Shown piece after piece: positions 9,041 to 16,365 of a stretch of 46,713 nt of DNA (the first letter of the stretch is position 1; every line of letters begins with the position of its first letter). Below the pieces are notes generated by a model. That model worked only from the letters and a program-made list of their open reading frames with translations, did not search any database and was not told the DNA's origin. The translations under genes and the position numbers were made by a program. The stretch spans positions 1 to 46,713 of the forward strand of contig JAJZPM010000028.1 in the NCBI GenBank assembly GCA_021811105.1, in the 5' to 3' direction. The DNA is from Nitrospirota bacterium. Lineage in GTDB: Bacteria; Nitrospirota; Thermodesulfovibrionia; Thermodesulfovibrionales; UBA6898.

Positions 9041-9780
9041 AACACCCCCATAACCAGCAGAAAGAGCGCTGATCCATAAATTTCCGAGGCGTTAAAGGAT
9101 TTGTGCATGAGCATCGGCATGTTGCCGTCGTACCCTCGCTGCACCATTGCAACGGTGGTGCTCTGGCTGTGATCAAAAGCCTTGATCGTCAGTGAGCCGG
9201 CCAGCGTTCCGAATGAGTTCAGCCCGCGCCGCACCGTTGAATAGCCGAGCCGGTTTTTCTGCGCCTGATAGATGACCTGCGCGTCCTCAAAAAGCACAAA
9301 GATATATCGATAGGCGAACATCAATATCTCGATAAATCCCTTCGGCACCCGAAACCATGAAAGGCTCGCCATAAATTCGATAAAGGGAGTGGAGAATCCC
9401 AGCACGGCAATAATGGATACAGCGCCGATGATCCTGGTCCCGATGAGCAGTCCTTCACGAAGACCGTCCCGGTGACCCACGACCTCAGCGCCGAAGATGT
9501 TCAGGGAAAAGAGCGCATCTTGTCCGGAGAAGAAGAGTTTCAACAAAATCACGACGGCGGCAATGAACAGAGGTTCCGAAAATCTTAGGATAGAAACCCG
9601 TAAGGGCACCTTTATGGCCATACACAAAAACAGGCAAAGGATCGCCGTGCCCACGGGAAAGACGAATCCGTGGTAACTGAGGACCATTGCCAAAAGGGCC
9701 AGGGCAATGAGGAGCTTGATCCGCGCGTCGATTTGTGAAAGGACGTGGTCTTTTTTAAAATATTCAGAAAAAATGTGCAT
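9028..9780 (-). CDS. cbiQ: Cobalt ECF transporter transmembrane (T) component
   Basis: A 250-residue inner-membrane protein with about five hydrophobic segments (for example LLIALALLAMVLSY, FPVGTAILCLFLCM, LFIAAVVILLKLFF). The CbiQ/EcfT coupling region FEDAQVIYQAQKNRLGY is followed by AMVQRGYDG, the A-R-G-type motif that docks on the ATPase. It links the ATPase to the substrate-specific CbiM. The N-terminus DHVLSQIDARIKLL is typical. The order cbiM, cbiN-like, cbiQ, cbiO is the classical cobalt uptake arrangement. Confidence is high because context and motifs agree. Confidence 0.92.
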   Translation of the reverse strand: MHIFSEYFKKDHVLSQIDARIKLLIALALLAMVLSYHGFVFPVGTAILCLFLCMAIKVPLRVSILRFSEPLFIAAVVILLKLFFSGQDALFSLNIFGAEVVGHRDGLREGLLIGTRIIGAVSIIAVLGFSTPFIEFMASLSWFRVPKGFIEILMFAYRYIFVLFEDAQVIYQAQKNRLGYSTVRRGLNSFGTLAGSLTIKAFDHSQSTTVAMVQRGYDGNMPMLMHKSFNASEIYGSALFLLVMGVLWKM

Positions 9781-9848
9781 TCAGTTCTCCTGAAAAGAGG
9801 CTGATGCGCGGGCTGCCGGGAAAAGCAGGCCGCGCATCCACCGGATCG

Positions 9849-10169
9849 TCAGGTTGTTATTTTTCCTTCTCTTGTCGTTGCAGGCGCTTTTTCAACAATA
9901 AGCATCCGCCAGGAGTAACCCGCGACAAAACCGCCGAGTGTGCCGGCAAGGAGGAAGACGAAAAGCAGAAGGTCTCCCTGGTCCGTATTGATCAGCGGCT
10001 CATGCGCCTCCCTGCCGTGTTCTTTGGCGTATTTTTCGACTACCGACTCATCAACGCCGGGCCATTTCTCCTTTTCACCGCAAAAGGCTGAAGGCTGAAA
10101 GGTAAATGCGAGAAGAATAACCACGGAACAGCACAATAGCAGTTTCCTTAATTTAGCGCTTGATTTCAT
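9849..10169 (-). CDS. CbiN-like small membrane component of the cobalt transporter
   Basis: 106 residues with an N-terminal hydrophobic segment (LLLCCSVVILLAFTF) that looks like a signal peptide or first membrane helix ending near FCGEKEK. A periplasmic loop of about 40 charged residues (WPGVDESVVEKYAKEHG) follows, then a second membrane helix (LLLFVFLLAGTLGGFVAGYSW) and a short cytoplasmic tail. This two-helix topology, the length and the position between cbiM and cbiQ match CbiN, the auxiliary subunit that lets CbiM load cobalt. The sequence itself lacks the strongest CbiN motifs, so a lineage-specific analogue is possible. The start overlaps the cbiM stop by 4 bp. Confidence 0.6.
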   Translation of the reverse strand: MKSSAKLRKLLLCCSVVILLAFTFQPSAFCGEKEKWPGVDESVVEKYAKEHGREAHEPLINTDQGDLLLFVFLLAGTLGGFVAGYSWRMLIVEKAPATTREGKITT

Positions 10170-10930
10170 GCCATCACCTCCTCTGCCTTGATCACCCGCA
10201 TCTTTACCAGAAGGTCGGGCCGCTTTTTATATAACAGAACAACCATACCTGCCGTCATCGCCCCTTCGAGGATTCCCAGGGGAAGCTGCGTGGGGATAAA
10301 GGCGATGAGTATCTTCCAGAAAAGCGGCAGAAAAGGGGAGTCGCCCCTTATGCCTGAGGCAAGTTCAGCCGATGTGGCGAGGTAAGTAGCCCAATCGGCA
10401 AAGAGTCCTGCCATGAAACCTGCAATCCCAAGATTGGCCTTGAACACTCTCAATCCTCTGAACGTAAGATATCCTGTAAACGAGCCCATGATTCCCATGG
10501 ACATGATGTTCGCGCCAAGTGTGCTCAAGCCTCCGTGGGAGAGAAAGAGCGCTTGTATCAGGAGCGCAACGGCCGCCACGACGGTGCTTATTGCAGGGCC
10601 CAGGAGTATCCCTGATATCCCTGTCCCGCAGGGATGTGAGCAGGTGCCTGCAGTAGGCACAGGGATCGGCATGCATGAGATTATAAAAACAACAGCAGCC
10701 ATCAGCCCGACGAGCGGCTTGAACGACAGGTCTGCGTCCGAGAGCTTTTTTAGCCTGTATAACCCGTAGGCCATAAAAGGCGCTGCCACGACAAACCACA
10801 ATGCCGCCCAGTTCCAGGGCAGTATACCCTCTGATATGTGCATGGCATAGGCGTTGCCGGCGGACAGAAAGCAGCCAAATAGCACGGAAATAAAAACCAG
10901 AACTTTTATTTTTAAATTTTGAATTTTCAT
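10166..10930 (-). CDS. cbiM: Cobalt ECF transporter substrate-capture (S) component
   Basis: The signature MHISEGILPWNWAALWF begins at about residue 30, after a cleavable-looking signal peptide (VLVFISVLFGCFLSAGNAYA). In CbiM the Met-His at the mature N-terminus is part of the metal site, so cleavage would generate the functional end. Further motifs are FIISCMPIPVPTAGTCSHPCGTG written as PVPTAGTCSHPCG, FLSHGGLSTLGANIMSMG and six or so membrane helices. At 254 residues it is the normal size for the signal-peptide-bearing CbiM type. It lies directly after the outer-membrane barrel gene and before the CbiN-like gene, in the operon headed by the riboswitch at 11703-11905. Confidence 0.93.
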   Translation of the reverse strand: MKIQNLKIKVLVFISVLFGCFLSAGNAYAMHISEGILPWNWAALWFVVAAPFMAYGLYRLKKLSDADLSFKPLVGLMAAVVFIISCMPIPVPTAGTCSHPCGTGISGILLGPAISTVVAAVALLIQALFLSHGGLSTLGANIMSMGIMGSFTGYLTFRGLRVFKANLGIAGFMAGLFADWATYLATSAELASGIRGDSPFLPLFWKILIAFIPTQLPLGILEGAMTAGMVVLLYKKRPDLLVKMRVIKAEEVMA

Positions 10931-10938
10931 TTTCCCCC

Positions 10939-11676
10939 CTAAAACCTGTATGTAAGTCCGGCAAGCCGCGTATAATCCGCCTCTTCCTTGCTAAGTCCTG
11001 TCTTTACCCCAAGATCCGCGTCGAATTTCTCTGTCAGGCTGTATATGAAACCACCAAGCAAAAAAAGCGGATGGACATTTGATTCCCTGTCAGGGTTTGT
11101 TTCACCACCGATATTGGCAACTATTCGCAGGTCTTTTACAGGCTTATATTCAAATGCAAGGGAATAGTGCCAGGTATCTCGAAGCCCCGTCGTGTTTTTT
11201 ATGCAGCCGAGATTCAGATGGAGATTAAAAGGTTCCATCTCTTTTGTTGTGATATAGAATAAACTGTAGCCTGACTTGCCGTCTCCGAGTCCTTTCTCAT
11301 CATTTCCGGTCGGGAACGTCACCCCGGGTTTAAGGGCAAAACTAAGTCCCTCCTTTTCGTAGAGCCTCCATTTCAGTTCAATTGAGGCATCCGATATGCC
11401 GTTTTCCGTTGTTCTGTTACCGTCTTCATCCTTTGTACTCAAAAACTGATAAGGCAGACCAACAACGAGATCAAGATCATCTGTCATACCTGCGGAAAAG
11501 GATGGAGTAATTTCTGTTGCTGAATTTCCGTTGTCGTTCAAATACTCTCCATTTACCTCAAGCTGAAATTTCCCCTTGCCCTGTGTGCCTGTGTCATCTG
11601 TGATAAGTGGATGAGCTGCAAAAGCCATCCCTGACCAGAGCAATACACCAACCATAATAATAGTTTTCTTAAACAT
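10939..11676 (-). CDS. Putative outer-membrane beta-barrel protein, first gene under the cobalamin riboswitch
   Basis: 245 residues with a signal peptide (IIMVGVLLWSGMAFA, cut before AHPLITDDTG). Alternating amphipathic strands with short polar turns follow throughout, ending in a final strand DYTRLAGLTYRF with the C-terminal phenylalanine expected of outer-membrane barrels. The opening HPLITDDTGTQGKGKFQLEV resembles the transporter family annotated as MetA-pathway-of-phenol-degradation-like. Its start codon has AAGGAG upstream and lies just after the B12 riboswitch. It is followed at once by cbiM. The likely role is passage of cobalt (or a corrinoid) through the outer membrane. There is no TonB box or plug domain, so it is not BtuB. 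The substrate is inferred from context only. Confidence 0.72.
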   Translation of the reverse strand: MFKKTIIMVGVLLWSGMAFAAHPLITDDTGTQGKGKFQLEVNGEYLNDNGNSATEITPSFSAGMTDDLDLVVGLPYQFLSTKDEDGNRTTENGISDASIELKWRLYEKEGLSFALKPGVTFPTGNDEKGLGDGKSGYSLFYITTKEMEPFNLHLNLGCIKNTTGLRDTWHYSLAFEYKPVKDLRIVANIGGETNPDRESNVHPLFLLGGFIYSLTEKFDADLGVKTGLSKEEADYTRLAGLTYRF

Positions 11677-11702
11677 AGTTTCTCCTTTTCATCGAGGTTG
11701 TG

Positions 11703-11905
11703 GGAATGAGTGGTCTTCCGGCTCAGGACATTTGCAGTACCCAAAGAAATTCCTTTTCTTCGGGTCCCTTTTCTACTCACCCGCCTTCCCATCCGCATAT
11801 GGCAGACAGTGGCTCCATTTGGGTTTTCGTTTCCATTACGGCTGCGTGACAGCAGGGGATTTTCACCCCTTTCCGCTTCTGCATTCCCTTTTTTTACTTT
11901 ACCTT
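11703..11905 (-). promoter_or_regulatory. Cobalamin (AdoCbl) riboswitch 1, leader of the cobalt uptake and corrin ring operon
   Basis: Read on the minus strand, the leader contains in order AAAGGGAATGCAG, GGGGTGAAAATCCCC, CTGTCACGCAGCCGTAATGG, the conserved GAGCCACTGTC, GGGAAGGCGGGTGAG and the B12-box core GAGCCGGAAGACC. This is the canonical element order of the cobalamin riboswitch. The B12 box ends about 35 nt before the AUG of the outer-membrane barrel gene, and no T-tract hairpin separates them. Control is therefore more likely at translation initiation (ribosome-site access) than by termination. It lies between the two cobamide operons and should repress cobalt import and ring synthesis when adenosylcobalamin is abundant. 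Confidence 0.93.
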
Positions 11906-11925
11906 ATACTTGTGTATTCCTGAAA

Positions 11926-12933
11926 TTAACTATCTTTTCCATCACCTCCTTCTGCCATCTTTAATAATGCGTTTACAATCGCCACCGCCACGGGTGTCCC
12001 GCCCTTTCTGCTTAGATTTGTGATAAACGGAAAATTCTGGGCAGCAAGAAGCGCCTTTGATTCAAGGGCCTTAACAAAGCCCACGGGGACGCCGACGATA
12101 AGTGGTTGAGAGTTGAGGGTTGAGGGTTGAGAGTTTAAGATCTCGATCACCTTCAAAAGCGCCGTGGGTGCGTTGCCTATGGCGACGATGCCGGCATTTC
12201 CAGAGAGCCCCTTCTCCATGGCTATCTCCGAACGTGTGCGTCCGGTTGCCTCTGAAACCTTCGCTACTTCGTCATCCGCTATGCCGCAGACGACCCTGCC
12301 TCCCCATTTATCGAGGAGTTTTTTATTTATCCCGGCCTTGACCATCTCAATGTCTGTAAGAATATCTCTCCCCGCCCTGATCGCGGCAATTCCGGCCTTG
12401 ACAGCATCAGTATGAAAGACAAGGGTATTTTTAAACTCAAAGTCGGCCGTGGAATGTATCACACGCTTTATGACGGGTATCTGCTCAGCGGATATATCAT
12501 TGAGGTCTGTCTCCTCTGCTATGATCTCAAAGCTCCTCTTCTCTATATCCATCGGGACGTTGAACCTGACGTTTTTAATCCTCTCGATCACTATTTCAAC
12601 AAGCTTATCGTGTATGCCAAGCGGCTCGGTATAGACAAGTTCTACATTAGTGAAGAGACTTCTCGCCTCGGCGATTATTTCAGGGATGTCCCTGGTAACG
12701 TGCATGCCCGAGCTCAGAAAATAAGGATGGGCGATTATCTTTTTTGCGCCATCCTCGACACATTGCCTTATCGCGCCCATGATGTCAGGCTTTCCGAATT
12801 CCAGGTATGCCGACCGTACGCATGAGTTTGAACATCCCGGGTGGATCGCGCCATGCAAAAGCTGTCCGACAATATCTATGTTGTTTGCCTCTTTTTTTGG
12901 GCTGCCGTGTCCTATGAGTATGATATGTTCCAT
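11926..12933 (-). CDS. cbiXC: CbiX-CbiC fusion: sirohydrochlorin cobaltochelatase / cobalt-precorrin-8 methylmutase
   Basis: Residues 1-120 are a small CbiX-type chelatase (IILIGHGSPKKEANN with the metal-binding His, and KKIIAHPYFLSSGMHVTRDI with the second His). Residues 130-335 are CbiC (IEKRSFEIIAEETDL, RVIHSTADFEFKNTL with the catalytic His, DILTDIEMVKAGI, GNAPTALLKVIEI, VGVPVGFVKALESK). The fusion joins the first dedicated step (Co insertion) to the last ring step (C11 to C12 methyl migration). A short insertion LNSQPSTLNSQP, encoded by a GAGGGTTGAGGGTTGAGAGTT-type repeat (about 12105-12137), sits in the CbiC loop before VGVPVGFV. The start overlaps the cbiA stop by 1 bp. It is the last gene of the right-hand operon. 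Confidence 0.93.
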   Translation of the reverse strand: MEHIILIGHGSPKKEANNIDIVGQLLHGAIHPGCSNSCVRSAYLEFGKPDIMGAIRQCVEDGAKKIIAHPYFLSSGMHVTRDIPEIIAEARSLFTNVELVYTEPLGIHDKLVEIVIERIKNVRFNVPMDIEKRSFEIIAEETDLNDISAEQIPVIKRVIHSTADFEFKNTLVFHTDAVKAGIAAIRAGRDILTDIEMVKAGINKKLLDKWGGRVVCGIADDEVAKVSEATGRTRSEIAMEKGLSGNAGIVAIGNAPTALLKVIEILNSQPSTLNSQPLIVGVPVGFVKALESKALLAAQNFPFITNLSRKGGTPVAVAIVNALLKMAEGGDGKDS

Positions 12934-14282
12934 CAGTCTTGTTCCTTTTTATCCTTGCAAAAATTGATGACCGCCTTTGCTAAATTCGGGTTACTGCCAA
13001 AGTGAAGGTGAATATAACCGGCAAGGGTATTTTTGTGCTGATACCCTTCATCCGGCAGGACAGCGCCCGCCCTGTCTTTAATTATATGTTGCAACGCATC
13101 CTGAGGATATCGCTGTCCCTCGGCTATCTCGGAATAATGGAATTCATGGCCTCTCATGGTTGCTCCTCTTTGGCCGAGGACCCCGTCATTTTTCAATAGA
13201 ACCTCCCGGTATCCGAGGGAGGACCTGCCGCGGCGCATCTTTGTCCTGAACGGAAATACGCCGGCCATGGGGAAATAGCATCCGGTTTGATCATAGAGTC
13301 CTTCTGAAAGATACATCAGGCCGCCGCATTCAGCGAACATTGTTCTAGATGCTTCGGCCCAGTCTCTGACTGAGGCCAACATGGAGCTGTTTTGAGACAG
13401 TGTCTCTGCATAAAGCTCGGGATAGCCGCCTCCAATATAGACCGCGTCAGCACCTGCTGGGATTGTCTTATCAGCAAGCGGGCTGAAGCGTATAATTTCT
13501 GCTCCGGCTTCTCTGAGGAGATCGAGGTTGTCCTCATAATAAAAGCAGAAGGCCCTGTCACAGGCAACCGCAACACGGCAAAGCTGCTTCGGTTGAGGCG
13601 CTGCCTGCAGGTTTGAAGCATTCGCGTTTATTGTCAGCTCAGGGAGCGAAAGCATGGCGTCAATATCAATGTTCGAGATTATTGTATCGGCCAGCCGGTC
13701 CAGATTTACCAGGGTGAGCGGATCCTCCTCCGCAGTGAGCAGGCCCAGATGCCTGCGCGGTATTTCATAATTCAGATCTCTCGGCAGGAACCCGAAGACC
13801 GGAACATCCGCTACACATTCTTTGAGACGATTGAAATGATTTTGCGAGGCTACTTTGTTGAAGATGACGCCTGCAATATTGACGGCCCCCCGGCCAAAGG
13901 ACCTGAACCCTTCCACCACTGCGCCCGCGCTCTCGGCCATTCCGTAGCCGTCTACAACGAGAAAAACGGGAAGCCCCAACGCAGAGGCCAGCCCGGCAGT
14001 TCCCTGTCCGCCGTCATAAAGCCCCATGACTCCTTCTACAACCGAGACGTCTGTAGCAGCGGCATGCCGTTGAAAGCAGGCTTTTACATAGGCGTCTCCG
14101 CACATCCAGAGGTCGAGGTTTCTCGATGTCCGGCCGCAGGCCACGCGGTGCAGCCCTGTATCGATAAAGTCAGGGCCGGCCTTGAACGGCTGGACTGTAA
14201 GCCCCTTTTTCCTGAGTGCAGCGAGCAATCCAAGAGTAACTGTTGTCTTTCCGCATCCGCTGTGCGTGCCTGCGATGATCAT
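12933..14282 (-). CDS. cbiA: Cobyrinic acid a,c-diamide synthase
   Basis: A 449-residue amidotransferase. An N-terminal dethiobiotin-synthase-like ATPase domain (MIIAGTHSGCGKTTVTLG, then FKAGPDFIDTGLHR and VVEGVMGLYDG) precedes a C-terminal class I glutamine amidotransferase domain with YIGGGYPELYA, MFAECGGLMYLSEGL (nucleophile Cys) and GHEFHYSE (His). It amidates the a and c side chains using glutamine. The frame opens at 14291, but the ATG at 14282 overlaps the cobD stop as ATGA and starts exactly at the conserved strand, so I prefer it. All key residues are present. Confidence 0.93.
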   Translation of the reverse strand: MIIAGTHSGCGKTTVTLGLLAALRKKGLTVQPFKAGPDFIDTGLHRVACGRTSRNLDLWMCGDAYVKACFQRHAAATDVSVVEGVMGLYDGGQGTAGLASALGLPVFLVVDGYGMAESAGAVVEGFRSFGRGAVNIAGVIFNKVASQNHFNRLKECVADVPVFGFLPRDLNYEIPRRHLGLLTAEEDPLTLVNLDRLADTIISNIDIDAMLSLPELTINANASNLQAAPQPKQLCRVAVACDRAFCFYYEDNLDLLREAGAEIIRFSPLADKTIPAGADAVYIGGGYPELYAETLSQNSSMLASVRDWAEASRTMFAECGGLMYLSEGLYDQTGCYFPMAGVFPFRTKMRRGRSSLGYREVLLKNDGVLGQRGATMRGHEFHYSEIAEGQRYPQDALQHIIKDRAGAVLPDEGYQHKNTLAGYIHLHFGSNPNLAKAVINFCKDKKEQD

Positions 14283-15373
14283 TCCCTGCATAGCCTTGCG
14301 ACCTCCCTGATAAGGCGACTGTTTTCTTTGCGTGACCTGACAGCCACCCTGATATAGGTTTTATCAAGACCGTTGAAGTTCGAACAGTCCCGGACAAGAA
14401 TGCCCTTTTCCTCAAGCGCTCTTACCACTTCGTGAGCATGATCGATCTGCAACAGATAGTAGTTAGCTCTGGAGGGCAAGTAACGGATGCCGATCTTTTT
14501 GAACTTCTCTTCCATGAACAATTTTTCTTCATCCATGGTTTTCAGTGAACGCTTTTGATACGTCGTATCTTTCATCGAAGCAGAACCTGCTGCTGCTGCC
14601 AGCCTGTTGATAGTCCACGGTTCCTTCATTTTTCTGAGCATATCAGCGACTGCCTGCGGAAAAATACCATACCCAAGTCTCAGGCCTGCAAGTGCATAAA
14701 ACTTGGTCAGGGACCTGAGCACCATGAGATACGGATTGCCTGCGACCTCGAGCGCTATGGACTCTCCGGGGCAAAAGTCAATAAAGGCCTCGTCAACAAC
14801 AAGATAACACTTCAGCCTCTTTGCTGCCTCTGCGATGCGCAGCACAGCATCTTTCCTGACAATTCTGCCGGTTGGATTGTTCGGATTACAGAGGAACGCA
14901 AGACTGCCGGTGAGTTTAGAGTCCGGCTTTGTAGCTCCGGAAATTCCTTTCATGTGAGCTATAAAAACATTTGTGTCTATATCAAAATCATTTTTCTTGC
15001 TTAGTTTATAATGAACAACTTTCACCGCGGAACTCATTCTGCAGGCCTTTTCATATTCCGAAAACGTCGGCGCTGCGACAAGCACATGGTTAGGTTTCAG
15101 GACTCTCGGGATAAGATAGATGAGTTCCGTGCTCCCGTTGCCGCAGATAATGGATTGGGAATTCAGTCCAAGCATATGGCTTATCTGACCAATTAGCCCT
15201 TCCGCATAAGGTTCGGGATAATGGCCGAGTAGAGCAGTCTGTCTGCTCATTGCAATCCGGGCAGATGCAGACAGGCCCAACGGATTGATCGAGGCGCTGA
15301 AATCGACAATCCGTCTTTCAGGAATACCGGTCTTGCGGGATGCAGTATATATGTTGCCGCCGTGTTCCATCAT
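14279..15373 (-). CDS. cobD: L-threonine-O-3-phosphate decarboxylase (PLP)
   Basis: A 364-residue fold-type I aminotransferase relative of HisC. It starts HGGNIYTASRKTGIPERRIVDFSAS, with D-F-S-A-S-I-N-P-L-G typical of CobD, then has CGNGSTELIYLIPR, FLCNPNNPTG, VVDEAFIDFCPGES and the PLP-lysine site RSLTKFYALAGLRLGY. It makes (R)-1-amino-2-propanol O-2-phosphate, which CbiB, encoded directly upstream with a 4-bp overlap, attaches to cobyric acid. Normal length. HisC is an alternative, but the N-terminal HGG...F-S-A-S-I-N-P motif and the neighbours favour CobD. Confidence 0.92.
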   Translation of the reverse strand: MMEHGGNIYTASRKTGIPERRIVDFSASINPLGLSASARIAMSRQTALLGHYPEPYAEGLIGQISHMLGLNSQSIICGNGSTELIYLIPRVLKPNHVLVAAPTFSEYEKACRMSSAVKVVHYKLSKKNDFDIDTNVFIAHMKGISGATKPDSKLTGSLAFLCNPNNPTGRIVRKDAVLRIAEAAKRLKCYLVVDEAFIDFCPGESIALEVAGNPYLMVLRSLTKFYALAGLRLGYGIFPQAVADMLRKMKEPWTINRLAAAAGSASMKDTTYQKRSLKTMDEEKLFMEEKFKKIGIRYLPSRANYYLLQIDHAHEVVRALEEKGILVRDCSNFNGLDKTYIRVAVRSRKENSRLIREVARLCRE

Positions 15374-16365
15374 GGTATAGACCTCACGAAAAGTATTCCC
15401 GCTGCAGTTGCTATTGCAAGCGCTGAACTGACGAAAACAAGGACCATAGCCTGCCGGGAGGCGATCAGATAATCATTAGCCGGATTGTCGCCGATATAGG
15501 GTTTTTCTACAATACTGCCGTCATAGGTGGAAGGACCCCCAAGACGCACTCCAAGCGCTCCTGCCATAGCTGCTTCAGGAATTCCGCTGTTCGGGCTTGA
15601 GTGGTTTCTTCCATCGCGCTGCATAATGCTCCATGCTGAAATGGCCGTCTGCAGCTGGCCCTTTCCGTGCTTCAGCAATGAGTATATAAAAGAAGCCGCA
15701 ACAATTATTAGCCCGGTTAGTCTGGCCGGTATGTAATTGGCGAGATCATCAAGTCGTGCAGCAGCCCAGCCAAAGCGTATATATTTTTCATTTTTATAGC
15801 CGACCATCGAATCAAGGGTGTTGATTGCCTTATAGGCCATTGCAAGGGGAAGTCCGCCGACAACAAGATAGAAGACCGGTGCTATGACACCGTCCGAAAG
15901 ATTCTCTGCAAGGGTCTCGATCGTGGCGGCCAATGCCCGTTCTCCGGAGAGGTTTGCAGTATCCCGGCCGACAATCATTGAGAGATCTTTTCTTGCAGCC
16001 TCAAGGTTGCAGTCCTGAACTGCCCTGATGACAAGTCTTGCGGCATCAGTCAGCCCCCTGACAGCGATTGTTGTCGAGATCAGATAGATAATGAAGACCG
16101 CACCGATAATCGAAAGTGGTTTCAAGGCAAAGCTGTGCAGAAACTTCTGCAAAAAATAGGTGCTGCCTGCGACAGGCAGGACGATACCGGCAACGAGAAG
16201 TACCCCGGCAAATCGTTCTGTCTCCAGTTTCGCGTAGCGCCTCAGAAATTGTTCCAGATTTGTGATCGCGCTGCCGATAACCCTGACCGGATGGGGGAGC
16301 CATCGCGGATCGCCGATCGTGAGGTCTACCAGAAAGGCACAGATAAGTTCCAAGGGGCTTATCAT
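15370..16365 (-). CDS. cbiB: Adenosylcobinamide-phosphate synthase
   Basis: An integral membrane protein of 331 residues with several hydrophobic helices. It carries the CbiB signatures DLTIGDPRWLPHPVRVIGS at the N-terminus, MIVGRDTANLSGERALAATIETLAENLSDG in the middle (residues R-D-T and E-N-x-x-D), INTLDSMVGYKNEKYIRFGW, and GRNHSSPNSGIPEAAMAGAL. It condenses cobyric acid with aminopropanol (phosphate) at the inner membrane. Both ends overlap the neighbouring genes by 4 bp (cbiP upstream, cobD downstream), so translation is coupled. Confidence 0.93.
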   Translation of the reverse strand: MISPLELICAFLVDLTIGDPRWLPHPVRVIGSAITNLEQFLRRYAKLETERFAGVLLVAGIVLPVAGSTYFLQKFLHSFALKPLSIIGAVFIIYLISTTIAVRGLTDAARLVIRAVQDCNLEAARKDLSMIVGRDTANLSGERALAATIETLAENLSDGVIAPVFYLVVGGLPLAMAYKAINTLDSMVGYKNEKYIRFGWAAARLDDLANYIPARLTGLIIVAASFIYSLLKHGKGQLQTAISAWSIMQRDGRNHSSPNSGIPEAAMAGALGVRLGGPSTYDGSIVEKPYIGDNPANDYLIASRQAMVLVFVSSALAIATAAGILFVRSIP

